From NCBI GenBank assembly GCA_949316495.1, contig OX439008.1, positions 17,369,290-17,433,289 of the forward strand: a stretch of 64,000 nucleotides of DNA. The letters run 5' to 3'. The DNA comes from Amphiduros pacificus (taxonomy: Eukaryota; Annelida; Polychaeta; Phyllodocida; Hesionidae). This document shows, piece after piece, positions 12,301 to 23,348 of the stretch (position 1 is its first letter; each line of letters starts with the position of its first letter). Below the pieces are notes generated by a model that had not been told where the DNA came from, searched no databases, and saw nothing but the letters and a program-made list of their open reading frames with translations. The translations under genes and the position numbers were made by a program.

Positions 12301-15300
12301 TGAGGGAACCTTCAAGGTCTCCCCCAGCCAGTCCCCACAGATAGTACTCACCTTGGTGTGGCTGTTACTGGGGGTTTACTTGTGACAAGCACAGCTTTCT
12401 TGAGGGAAGCTTCTAGGTCTCCCCCGGCCAGTCTTCACAGATAGTACTCACCTTGGGGTGGCTGTTACCGGGGGTTTACTTTTGATGAGCACAGCTTTCT
12501 TGAGGGAAGCTTCTAGGTCTCCCCCGGCCAGTCTCCACAGATAGTACTCACCTTGGAGTGGCTGTTACTGGGGGTTTACTTTTGACAAGCACAGCTTTCT
12601 TGAGGGAAGCTTCTAGGTCTCCCCCGGCCAGTCTCCACAGATAGTACTCACCTTGGGGTGGCTCCTACCGGGGGTTTACTTTTGATGAGCACAGCTTTCT
12701 TGAGGGAAGCTTCTCGGTCTCCCCCGGCCAGTCTCCACAGATAGTACTCACCTTGGTGTGGCTGTTACTGGGGGTTTACTTTTGACGAGCACAGCTTTCT
12801 TGAGGGAAGCTTCTAGGTCTCCCCCAGCCAGTCTCCACAGATAGTACACTTCTTCTATACTCCTCTCGGCAAGGTGATCCTCCTCATCAAGCTCTGAAAT
12901 ATTCAAACACTCCATGATTCATTATCTATATGAAAAGTGGCTGGATTGTCAGCCTGGCTGCTGTCCAACAATTTTTTAAGTTTAGGCTGTAACCTCATCT
13001 GAGAGTTTGCTAAGCTGTGAAGGAACATATAGTTTTCATGATTTTAAAGGAAACATTTGATAAGTTTGTCAAAATGTTGAGTTGACCAAGCACCCATGAT
13101 GTGTGTAATGTTATAGTACTAAGATCATGCAGGGAAATTTGTTTATTCTCTTCACAAGAAAAAGTTAATGTTTTATACCTTTAAGATATTTTTTTCAAGT
13201 CATTATTGGCCTCATTAGGTTTTGTATTATCATTTACATATCTAAGTAAAAATTACATATTTGAATCAGAGATTTTGGAAAGTTAACAATAAGCATGTAT
13301 GAGTTAAAATTAAGTATAAGCTTGTTTGGGTGACATTGTCTACAATTCTTATGAACTACAATTCTTATGATCTTTTCCAGTTTATTCATTTGTAAAAAAG
13401 TGAAACTAGAACCTTTTGAAAATTCTTCGTAATTGGGTAGCTCTAAGTTGCGGCATCGGAGTGTGATGGAGAACATGTTTAATCCGTTAATGTATGGCAC
13501 TGCTTTTTCTCTCCACTCATTGAACACTCCATGATGTATTAACTCTGCTGGACTTGGCCTGAAACCAAGGTTCATATTTTGATGATTTGTAGAAAGTATG
13601 CCTGCCAATCATGGTGTCACTTGTCCAGACAACATATTTTATTTCAAAAATCTTCTCAATTAAACAATTTCTCTACAGCTGTTAAACTTGTATGGGGATA
13701 ACAACAAGCTAATATTTACCTTTTCTTTACTGATACAGTCAGACACGTTCTTAGCAGTAACTGAACATCTTCTGGTAGCTCCTGTAAGAAAATGAATTGT
13801 CCATTTTCATATTTGAAAAAAAATATCTTTTTACATTTCTATTAAAAAAAAATGTGATGAGGAATGTGTTTTATGTGCAGTTTCCTCTAAAATATCATAA
13901 TAAGCTCAAGAGTGTATTTCCCAAAGTTGCACTTTTTTCTGTAGAAGCGAATCCTTTCATTATATGAAATAAAATATGTTTAACTTACTCTAATCACTGT
14001 TTCTATCCCATGATCCTTAGCTATCATTTCAAGAGGATGAACATCTGAAATGTATAGAATATCTTTTAGCATACAATTAATATCAATTACATAAATAGGT
14101 AGATTAATAGACAACCTCTAAGAAAAGATCTGTTAGGTTTGTTATTGGTAGAATCTTTTATATCTTGCTTTTTACCTGTTCTTAGGAATCCTATAACTTT
14201 GTAAAATACTTGTTGTGTAGTCAGAGTTGGCCATAATTGTGAATCCTGAAAATAATAAAATAGAACAAGACATTGAGAACCCTACCACTTGCATAATTTG
14301 AAATTATTCAATAATACTCCCAACCTGAACATGACTGTCCCATCTTCCAATCCTCTCAAGTTGAAAACATTTTTCATATCCCATTTTTCAATCCTCTCAG
14401 GTATAAATTATTTTTCGCATCCAATTTTTCAATCCTATCAGGTTGAAATCATTTTTTGTATCCACATCAATAATTTGTTGCCAAAAAGAGGAAAAAGAAA
14501 TATATTGCAGCTTACCACCAGGATTTGTAAGAGTATCATTCCGAGAGACCACACGTCGACCTTGGGCCCCGACGGAGGTAGGTCTGAGGTGAGAACACTC
14601 CCGTCACAGATTGTTGCCGGTCCCAAAGCCATCACCTCTGGAGCCAGGAACTTCATCTTCCTGAAGATCATGAAAGAGATGCCATGATTATTTTAAATAT
14701 TAAATCCTATTTGTCATTCCTGAAATTTCCACTATACTCATCAAATAAACACCAAAAAAACAAAGGAAAATGTGATCAAGACATTAGATAGGTTCCATAT
14801 TGCTTTCAAATTACACATATCTATAAGACACTATTTTTTAGTATAAATTTCAAATTTATCTGGTAATCACACTCCTCTGCATTCAAAAATCACATGAAAA
14901 AAATTGTTAAAATGTTTAATTTAGGCAATTACATCATAGATCCAAAACTTCAAAATTGCAACAAATTTGGAGTTACTTAAAATCCATTATTTGTTTGATA
15001 TAAGAAGAAAGCTACTTACCCGATGGGATATGCCACATCAGTCCCATAATCTGTCATATAATACATGCCAAACTTGGCCAGCTTCACATCTCCCTATCAA
15101 CAAGAAAAACATTGCTTTCCTTCCATATCTTTCTCAACTGACATTATTAAAGACATTTACATTGTGAGAAAAACATGCATAGAAATTGTATATACATGTG
15201 TGTGTTTGTGTGTGTGTTTGCCATTCTGTAAAAAAATATACAGAATTAAAACACCAATTTATTTCAATGTACCAAAACAAAATTTGCCAAAATGAAGTCA

Positions 15301-17027
15301 TTTACACATGGTTCAATATAAAACAGAGGGAATGTATAAATTTTCTAGATTGTTGTTCGTGGCAAATAATTAAATTAAATCTTTATGATAAGCCACAATC
15401 TGTTTTGAAAACTATTTAAACATAGAAGATCAGATAAAGAATCTTTCCATGGCTTTCACTTTCTAAAATGAGCAAAATTATGAGGCAAAAATCTACTTAC
15501 TTCAGGATCAAATAGAATATTGTCTGTATCCAAATTTCTATGAACGAGTCCTTCATTATTCAGATGTACAAGTCCTTCTAATATTTCATAAGCCACTCGT
15601 ACCAATTCATTTGGCCTGATAATAATAAAAAGAGCACACATTTTATTTATAAATCAAATGCACTTTTCCGGAAAAAAAATCTGATATATGCATTGGAAAA
15701 TTAAACATCTCCTACATGATACTTGAGTTATTTACCAACACCTACCGGTATGTTTTCCTGCATATCCACAACCATGTAATCTCTCGCATCACATTAATTT
15801 CTTACATAAGTTAAAATGCCTTTTTTTCTGTTTGTGGTAAAATTTGGCCAAGTTTGTAGATTTAAAAAAAATTATTCTGACCAATGTTTAAGCACTTTGC
15901 TTGACACCCGAACTCTGTCCTGTAAGGTTAATTTTCATTATGCCTTAAATGTGTTATGCATTATGCATTAAACATGTTTTTTTTGGTTTTTTTTTGTAAA
16001 ATTGGTGCTTGACCCCAAAATTACCGTATGCTATAAGGCATTAATTAAGCATTAATCCTTTAATTTGGTATATTGAAAACTTATCCACATGAACCTCATG
16101 ACCAATTGAAGTTTTACAGGGAGTACCGGTAATAAGATAAGTTGCTATAAGACACAGAAGTTGCACTCCTAGTAAAGGTCTGCCTCAGCCATCAGCTGTA
16201 TGTGACAGGTGAACACGGATAGCATCAACTTTTTTTTTTTACCTCAATTGAGGCTCAAAGTAGGATAGCACTGATAGGGTGTTGTTCAAATATATTTCAC
16301 AGACACTGATGGGGATGCATCAATCAAAAAGTTAAAACACATGAAAGACAAATACATTTATCATCAATATGAATTTTAAACGTTTTTTTTTGCAAAATTG
16401 GTGCTAAATTCCTTTTATGCAATATCAGCTGGAAGCTCAAATGCAGAAACTAAATAGTGATATGGATTTAACAACATTTGAAAAATACAGGAAGAAAAAG
16501 CATACCGTATTCATTATCTCCAAGATATGAAAACATATAATATCTATTTTCTCCCTATTCGACTAAGCATTTACATCTGTTATGTTTATGAACTTACTCA
16601 TTGAATCTTCCTGTTTCCATTTCATCCTGTAATGTTCGCTGGTGATGCTCTGCTACAACTATGACCCTTTCTAAAAACAAAAATATTTCATTAAAATAGA
16701 ATTTAGAGTTTATTAGCAGTAAATTAATTTCTTGATATTTTTCTTGTATTTGATGATATGGTCACTTGGAAAATGTTGGTATATCAAAAGTATATTGGAG
16801 CAAAAAAGAATTTAGCCTTGGGTATTTTGCTCACCATGTTTTCCTCTGACAAGATCCACATATTTGCATAGTCGTGGATGTTCTATTGTTTTAAGTCGCT
16901 GGAATCGCCCAAGGATCTTTATTGAGTTGGGTGTGAGAGGAAGTCCATTTGCTCCACACTTGTCATTAGGGTAGCTTGAAGCACAGAAGGTCAGGGCACC
17001 AAGTTCTGCTTGTCCCAGTGCTGGCAT
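3257..17027 (-). CDS. TBCK: TBCK, TBC domain-containing pseudokinase (23 coding exons)
   Basis: Exons: 17027-16835, 16670-16598, 15615-15501, 15093-15020, 14660-14516, 14245-14176, 14044-13989, 13781-13720, 13558-13413, 12893-12752, 11331-11232, 10684-10635, 10097-9977, 7359-7162, 6783-6606, 6251-6168, 6027-5942, 5437-5401, 5259-5098, 4916-4747, 4427-4252, 3686-3527, 3367-3257. They total 2709 bases, 902 codons plus stop, close to my memory of human TBCK (about 893). Domain order: N-terminal kinase-like domain, TBC domain, C-terminal rhodanese domain. The kinase HRD motif reads HRN and the DFG position reads KFG, so it is a pseudokinase. The TBC domain keeps IEVDIPR and VYWQG, the Arg and Gln fingers of Rab GAPs. 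The rhodanese loop reads [10 protein letters not shown], without the catalytic Cys. TBCK family proteins act on mTOR signalling and endosome/mRNA transport (family knowledge). The start is Met in [11 protein letters not shown], just after an acceptor, so a non-coding 5' exon lies upstream. Exons 10, 13 and 23 have tandemly repeated edges (separate entries). Confidence 0.95.
6446..6605. repeat. 80-bp tandem duplication next to a TBCK donor
   Basis: Two copies of an 80-bp segment containing ACATTGTACTGTGCAG and ATCTGAATAAGTGAATAA lie in the TBCK intron, ending at the donor side of the exon that starts at 6606. The duplicated part appears purely intronic. Confidence 0.75.
7594..10019. repeat. 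51-bp exon-derived minisatellite, about 47 copies, each with a 5' splice site
   Basis: The minus-strand unit encodes [17 protein letters not shown] (17 codons) and contains the CAG|GTAGGT donor of TBCK exon 13. The donor at the lowest coordinate (7633) and the true donor (9977) are 2344 bases apart, that is 46 x 51 minus 2; the missing two bases fall in one unit near 8175. Unit 28 (donor near 8600) carries a TAG and has also lost its GT; further stops lie near 7792 and 7983. Between the exon and unit 28 the frame is open, with 27 donors in the same phase. Donors vary among GTAGGT, GTGGGT and GTCGGT but keep GT. The array lies in intron 13 if the first donor is used. Because the period divides by three, long open frames also appear on the opposite strand; these are by-products. 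Confidence 0.95.
9977..10097 (-). CDS. TBCK: TBCK exon 13, source of two exon-edge tandem arrays
   Basis: This 121-bp exon encodes a linker ahead of the TBC domain, ending [13 protein letters not shown]. The ending aligns with my memory of human LPLIIREKDTEYQ, and the next exon opens [16 protein letters not shown], matching [16 protein letters not shown], both in phase 0. That fixes the junction at CAG|GTAGGT. The first base completes the GA-G codon left by exon 12. Both edges of the exon are tandemly repeated into the flanking introns: the acceptor side as 31-bp units at 10095-10218, the donor side as 51-bp units at 7594-10019. Confidence 0.9.
10095..10218. repeat. 31-bp repeat x4 carrying the acceptor of TBCK exon 13
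   Basis: Four 31-bp units run end to end, exactly 124 bases. Read on the minus strand, each ends in TATTATTCAG followed by GTC (or TATTCAG-GTC with one change), which is the acceptor of exon 13 plus the first three bases of the exon. The exon proper begins at 10097 within the unit nearest to it. The intron therefore presents four near-identical 3' splice sites in a row. Confidence 0.85.
10375..10525. repeat. About 29-bp tandem repeat, 5 copies
   Basis: The unit TCTCTATTGTATTCAAACTA followed by ACATGTGTG is repeated five times in the TBCK intron between exons 12 and 13. The last two copies share the variant CAACCTATCTTGTGTG. No exon similarity was seen. Confidence 0.8.
11453..12850. repeat. 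100-bp exon-derived minisatellite, 14 copies, each with a 5' splice site
   Basis: Copies begin about every 100 bases from 11453 (one step is 99). Read on the minus strand each unit encodes [20 protein letters not shown] and on to SKPPVTATP, the C-terminal part of TBCK exon 10, and ends in CCAAG|GTGAGTACT, the donor of that exon. The true exon is 12893-12752; the other 13 copies lie in the following intron. A 200-bp dimer at 11952-12351 is repeated almost exactly, showing recent higher-order duplication. Reading past the first donor gives AGG TGA, an immediate in-frame stop, so only the first donor can give full-length protein. Confidence 0.93.
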
Positions 17028-17658
17028 GTTGCTAACACCTGCATATTCAAAATAAATCATACATTTTCTCTAACATTTCTGGATTGATTTGTGCATACTT
17101 GATTGGTTTTAATTAACGGTAGTTGTTATTTTAATTAACTCACATATGGGACAAAGCTCCTCTTTCCATTTGAATTTGCAACAAGTTTTTATTTTTTTCA
17201 GAAATAACTCCTTCGAACATTCCGCCTTAATGGTAGAACAAGCGTCAGCAAAAATAGTCCCTGATCCCAGTGTCTTTTCATTGTTTAACATTACAACATT
17301 AAGTTGTAGAGCAAAAAGAAATCCCAAACTCTACATGGTCAAACAATTCTAAATATAAATCCAGCAGTGAAATAAATATTGGTCTAGTCCCCGACACAAA
17401 TCATGATTTGAATCTGGTAATAACCATTCTAAGCATATTTATCAGAATCTCTCAAAAGTAGCTCAATGATGACAATTTCTGACCAATCAACCTTACTTGT
17501 GTGCATTGATGGACAGTGAAAGTGTTGATGATTGAATCAATCAGGCTGAGTGATCAAGGTGTGATCATAACTGACCAATTAGAAAAGGTCACATATTTCT
17601 GACAGTGTGCAGTGGACAGTACTGGTCTCTATTCTACTTGGAGGATTGAGACTGGGCC

Positions 17659-18577
17659 TAGGGATGGGCCCCGGTACTGACGAGTCCCAGGAACCTGCTG
17701 GTTTCTAATGTTTTGGTACCATCCCGGTTCTTTCTACTTGAACCGATGCTTGGAACTGGTACTGTACTAACCTCTCTCAGTAATTAATATGTAAACAGTA
17801 CTCCCAGCTTCACTTGCAATACTCATGCAAACATATCAAAGAGAACACACACACCTTTTAATGTTTGCCAGAAACACCTGTTTAATATTTCTCAATTTCA
17901 TATGATGTTACACTGTAATTAACTCCTCATGTTGCATCAATGTGTAAGATCTGACACCTGAATGCTGAGTGAGGGTCACATGTGGATCACACTATGGTGC
18001 CTAGTTAATTGGTTAATTCCTCTATAGGCCTATGTGGTCAAGTGGGGAACTACAGGGTTCAACACTGACTGATGATAAAAGATAGTCATTTTCAATACTT
18101 AACATGCTTAGTTGTTTTGTGTCTGGACTCACATATTCATTTTTATTAGTTCCTCTAAAATATTTTGAATAATACTGAACTGTACAACTATTCTTACCGT
18201 CAAAGTATTCTTTAAGCGCAACCATATGTGGCCATTTAGTTACTAAACATCTATTGTGAATCTGAAAAACAGTCAATTTTGAACCCTGGTCTTGACATGT
18301 CACAGCCAGTCACATATTAGTGGTCCCCTCAGAGGCAATGTTTCTGCCCCCCCCCCCCCAACTTTTCCATCTTTTTTTTAATGATCAGATTTTAAGGAGT
18401 TTTTTGTGTACTTTCAAATTTTGTGTTGGTTTCAATGGGGCAGTATAGCAGCCCTATTGTCCTAGGGATCGGTATCGGTATCGTGCAAGTATTGGTATCG
18501 TTTAGAAAGTATCGGTATCGTTTAGAAAGTATCGGTATCGTATCGTACCGCTAAATTATTAACGGGGCCCATCCCTA
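17659..18577. mobile_element. hAT-type non-autonomous DNA transposon with 8-bp target duplication
   Basis: The element begins TAGGGATGGGCCCCG and ends with the exact reverse complement (15-bp perfect ends). It is flanked by identical octamers ACTGGGCC at 17651-17658 and 18578-18585. Eight-base target duplications and ends of this kind are typical of hAT elements. No transposase is encoded in the 919 bases. The right part contains GTATCG-rich short repeats at about 18465-18550 and a poly-C run at 18346-18359. Exact ends and duplications suggest a fairly recent insertion. Confidence 0.93.
18346..18465. repeat. Short interspersed sequence nested in the hAT element
   Basis: The stretch from TTCCATC through AATGATCAGATTTTAAG to TTTCAATGGGGCAGTATAGC has a close relative at 61247-61355, where it is bounded by inverted ends. 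It is therefore a separate repeat family carried inside, or captured by, the hAT element. Confidence 0.6.
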
Positions 18578-19689
18578 ACTGGGCCTACTTTAAATAAAAG
18601 CATATCTTTGATTGGCACAATGCATTTCCTTGAAAGACAAGTTGTGCAAAGGAGGTCTTAAATACTTCTGTGCATTATGTCAATCGACAGGTTTAATATT
18701 GTATATATCTTTTGTATCTCTGTTTTTTCCAAGAAAATGAGTAATTCCTTGGCACCACATGGTAAAATATCGAGCTTTATCTACTTTTAAAAATAGCATG
18801 CTGATTCTTTCCTTGAAAAATGATAATTTTTAGAATACATACAACATCACTTCCTTCTGCTGAAATCCGTGAATATGAGCCTTTACAATTATCTTTCCAT
18901 AAGTTTACTCCGAAAAACCAATTGGCATCCCACCAAGAAATTATCATGTTCAGAAAAGGATAATTTCATTTACAGAGATCTGTACCAGTTACAAAGTAGG
19001 TAAAGTCAAAACTTCACCTTTTTTCTGAATACAAATCCAATTTAAGTCTTGTTAAAAACACATCAAACTTCTGTGAGTGCAAAGAAAAGTCCAGTCTGCC
19101 AATACAATGAAAAATGTTTTTGGACCACCTGGCTATGCCAGGCTGTAAACTTGAGGTTACACAATACACTGAGGTGTTCAAGACCTCCTTGTTTTCTGCA
19201 CAACTAGTCTCTCAAGGCTATATTATGATATGTGTTTTTGTTTTGATTCTTCTCAAACTGATGACAGTTAAGTCCTGTCATGTTGTTGTATCTTCACATA
19301 CAAATCATGGACATTGCTTTTGTATTTTGCTTAAGTTTTGATAGATTCACCAAATGTTTAATAACTATAAATACGAGCTTCATGTATGTTTCGAATGACC
19401 TATTTAAAATTGTAAATATTTGAAAAATTATATGAGATGAATGAAATCACTTCTGACCCACCTCCTTGTAGTCCCTCTTTTGTGGTAAAATCACAAAAAA
19501 TATCGCCCATTAATGCTGCCGTACATGTAATATAAATTTTATATAAAACTAATGACGAAGAATAAATAAAGCATTAAATAACATTCTTGGTATGGAATAT
19601 CTTATAAATTTAAAACTACCTCACAATGTATTGAAATTAATGTATTTCAATATCATATTTGTATTTTTAGATTTTCATGAACGTTTCAT

Positions 19690-19935
19690 CGCTGAATATT
19701 CCTTTACTTCCGGAGCATGCGAAAGTGACTTGCCGGTGCAAGAAAAGTTGGTAAATCTGTCAAAAATGCAGCATTTATACAGTTAGTTTTAATGTGATAT
19801 ATATGTAAAGATTTGTCTCTATCAATAATATGTAAAACCCATCACAACTTAACCAATTTTCAACAGTTATCGCGATGAATGTTGTGAGAATTCGTCACGC
19901 TTGGTCGCCCAACCTGCAACCGCATCCTTGAAGTT
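19690..19935. promoter_or_regulatory. Probable shared TBCK/AIMP1 promoter region
   Basis: Between the divergent genes this is the only stretch with several CpGs. It holds ACTTCCGG (ETS-type site) near 19706, a TATCGCGAT palindrome near 19867 and CGTCACGC near 19895. Both genes start coding just after an acceptor, so both need an upstream non-coding exon, which this region could supply. Exact start sites cannot be placed from sequence. Confidence 0.4.
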
Positions 19936-20201
19936 GAATGTACATTTCCCATATGTCACATCGACAACAGCCATATGCAATGAAATAAGGGTCTTTTTCA
20001 AACAAAACTTTATTCTATTACACGATTTTGTCTAAAGACGAAAATTGTAACAGGTCTGTACTGGTATGGGTTATTTTGGACTTAAGATGTTACACATTAT
20101 ATATCAACATTGCATCAGCAAACAAATCATTTCCCTTTGAAAAAGAAATGTTCACATCAAGGCAAAATTCATCATAATTTCCATGCTTGTTGGTAGGAGT
20201 G

Positions 20202-22460
20202 ATGGCATCTGGAGCAGTACTGGAACGACTACAGCAGCGTGCAGCACAGGCAGATCACCTCATAGCACAACTTAGAGCTCAACTTAGCACGCTCAAACAA
20301 AATGCTGGTAAGGTTCATATAAACTGCACAGAGGTCATTGCTCATAAAGTATTGGGAGGCAGTGTCATAAACTTTGTGTAAATTTGACGTAAAAAGATTG
20401 AGTTAATATCTTAAAGGTCAGTTTTAACACAAATTAATAATTGATAAATGCTAAATTATATGGATGATTATGAATAAGTTGAAATCTTAACCAAAAAGAT
20501 CACAAATTTTACCATACACAGTGATCTTCCCAGAAAATGAAAGTTGCAAATCCATGAATGAGAATCACTAATATGTCACCATTATAGATTGGGCCAAATC
20601 ACTTCTAATATATGTCATATATATATTTCACATTTGCAGCTGTGGATGCCTGTCAAGCAGAAGAACAGCATCTGCAAAATGAGAATTCTAAACTCAGGCA
20701 AGAGGTGGAACAGCTGAAAACCAGGCTCACTCAGGCAGAGCGCAACAATGGACGTGGGTAGATCCTATCCATTTATTTGTTGAAAGATGTCCTTGATTTA
20801 TTTTGATTTAAAGTAAATATTATATTTTGATATAAAATGATTTATATCCAAGATAATGTGTTTTTACTTGTATTATTTTGCAGTCAAACAGTTTTCTTTG
20901 CCAAATGGAACAATAGCAACCCCAGTAGCAGCATCTGTTGCTCAGCCAATAGCAGCAGAACAGCCTTCCAAAGAAGATCAACCCAAACCACAACAAGAGA
21001 AGAAGAAAAAAGAAAAGAAAGGTAAACATTTTTATATCTTATTGAATTAAAATCCATTTAAACTGTACATGTTTTTTGTGAGACTCATCATATTTTCTCT
21101 ATTTAAATGTGTTATTTTGTGTAAAAAATTCTTTCCTGGTTGACATGTTTTTGACATGTAAAGAAAGGATTTGTTTAAAATTAAATTGTAATTCTTTTAA
21201 GCTGAATGACTTTATTTTTCATAAAATTGTTTATATTGCAAGAGGGTAAACCAAAAAATCAGGCCCAGCAGAAGGGAGCAAGTGATGATAAGCCCCTTGA
21301 TGTGTCAAGGTTGAGCATGCGTATTGGGCACATAGTTAGTGCCAAGAAGCATCCGGATGCTGATGGACTTTATGTGGAGGAGGTGGACCTGGACGAGGGT
21401 CGAAATAGGACAATTGTCAGTGGCCTTGTTAAACATGTTCCACTTGAACAGGTGGGTGACCTTATTTTGTTTGCGTCTGACAATGCAACAGGATTTTTGA
21501 AAGCCTTCTGTACTAAATAGATAAGTTGCAAAAATCTCTATTTTTCACTACTTGTCTTTTTAGTGCATCTGCCAAATATGTCCCAAATTTATATGAATTT
21601 GAGACGTCTTGAAAATGATATATTGACCTATAAGTCACATTGTATTTTTTATTTTTTTATAATTACTCTGCAGTCAACATTAACTATGAAACAATTATTC
21701 ATATTATCTTAATTCTCATTTGCCTTTCTTATCTGTGGAAATATCCCATAGTTAACATTTTATATTTTGTGCTGCATCCAGATGCAAGACCGTCTTGCCA
21801 TCTTTATGACCAACCTCAAACCTGCCAAGATGAGGGGTATTCTGTCCGAGGGTATGATTATGTGTGGCAGTTCTCCTGACAAAGTAGAGATAATTGTGCC
21901 ACCAGAGGGCGTAGTCAAGGGAGACCGGGTCACAGTCGATGGATATCCAGGTAAATAAATCAATATAAGGCAATGTTTGGACATTCTTGAGAGAAAACAT
22001 TATTCTTAAAATTCAATCCATTTCTATAAAATGTCTATATATTTATTTTTTATATTTTAAGTCCAATGTGATTAATCTTCCATTAATCATTTAAAGATTT
22101 TGTTTAGGTTGTCTTTTGAAAAAAATTATTATAAATAAATAATTCCACTGTATATAATAGTAAATATGTCTAAATACTTAGTATATGCTAATATATATTT
22201 ATACATATTGTCATTCTATGACATAATCACCTTTATTTTGGAGACAAAGCCTAAAGCAAATATTAACCTGTTATTGTTCATGTTGTACAGGTGAACCAGA
22301 TACACAATTGAACCCCAAGAAAAAGATATTTGAGCAGGTACAGCCTGACCTGAGAATCAACACAGATGGTGTGGCTACATACAAGGGAGTGCCATGGAAA
22401 GTGGCTGATAATCCTGGATTATGTAAAGTGCCCAGTATGAAAGATTCAGCTATCAAATAA
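20202..22460 (+). CDS. AIMP1: AIMP1 (p43/EMAP II), multisynthetase complex scaffold
   Basis: Exons: 20202-20307, 20640-20753, 20884-21021, 21243-21451, 21782-21950, 22291-22460, total 906 bases, 301 codons plus stop (human about 312). The N-terminal part is a leucine-rich coiled coil (residues about 1-75) that in the family binds arginyl-tRNA synthetase and AIMP2. A low-complexity Ala/Pro/Gln and Lys-rich linker follows. From about residue 130 comes the EMAP II-type tRNA-binding OB-fold, with [35 protein letters not shown] and NLKPAKMRG, then the EMAP-specific C-terminal domain with PGEPD and LNPKKKI. The start Met ([10 protein letters not shown]) follows an acceptor GGTAG, matching the position of human MANNDAVLKRL. 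It is head-to-head with TBCK. Confidence 0.96.
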
Positions 22461-22507
22461 ATATGAATGAGGTGATTGAGAAAAAGATACAAAACTAGAT
22501 TAATAAC

Positions 22508-22513
22508 AATAAA
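22508..22513 (+). terminator. Candidate AIMP1 polyadenylation signal
   Basis: AATAAA lies 48 bases after the AIMP1 stop codon. A second AATAAA near 22672 is an alternative. Confidence 0.5.
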
Positions 22514-23204
22514 GTATTAAACATAACTGAGGAATTGTATTTGTCATTTATGCAGGATAATAGCACACAAGATCATCTTCTTCTTTTGAATATATGTTTG
22601 AATGAATATATATTTTTTTTTCTATTTTATGAAGCAAACTGATTGTTTTGCATTTTTTTTATTGATCTTGAAAATAAAGAAATCTTGGAATAGATTAAAT
22701 TAAAGTGTTGGTCATCTATTTTTCACAATTCCCAAGCCTTTCTGAGTAATTGCAAAGCTGGTTACCAGCAAGACCCTTCTACAATATAAAAAATTAGATC
22801 ATCAGTATTTTTGATGCTATTTGATTAGATTACTGGTATGTTGTTTTCCCTTTTACCGTTTAGTGATAAAGCATTAAAACATTATTAATGCAAATTTCTC
22901 CATTTTGTCACAGTCTGAGCACAATATAAATCCCAGGTCACTGACCTCTTGTGATCTTTTGATGGTAACTGTTGAACTCTGGTGTGAGAATTGTATTTGA
23001 AGAAACCATAAACATCATTATACTGATTTTAAAGCTGGAATTTAGCTATGATCAGGAGAAAATATAGATAAAAATATTTTGGGGAAGGATGTGTACAAGA
23101 AATAATTTTTCTGCAGTTAAGGTGTAGTTTGGGTATAGTAATGCGCGTGTTTATACACTAGGTGGCGCATAAAAACAGCAAGGGGGCGTGATATGGGGGG
23201 GAAA

Positions 23205-23348
23205 TCCTTTGTATGACGTCATCAGCAAAAGTTGGGAAAACACCCGCCAAGTTTGAAGCCAGGAATCAAGGCTCAAAAATCCATTGAGAAAGCAGAAAGT
23301 TTCATATTGCTTTGTGACATTATTTAAGTCCGGATTTTGTATCGTAAA
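23205..23348 (+). promoter_or_regulatory. Promoter/5' UTR of the small coiled-coil gene
   Basis: A CRE-like TGACGTCA sits at 23215-23222 in a locally GC-richer stretch 130 bases ahead of the ATG. The leader between them has no obvious acceptor, so transcription may start here directly. Confidence 0.4.

Larger units (their letters stand above)
17028..19860. other. Presumed TBCK 5' UTR intron with a hAT element
   Basis: The TBCK start codon follows an acceptor (TATGCAG), so transcription must begin further right, probably near 19.7-19.9 kb. Apart from the hAT element at 17659-18577 I see AT-rich non-coding sequence. Short frames at 17109-17352 on both strands have no recognisable similarity and no supporting splice phase. 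Confidence 0.45.

Noticed and set aside
17109-17352. Overlapping short frames upstream of the TBCK start
   Set aside because: Open on both strands, no similarity and no splice support; probably intron.
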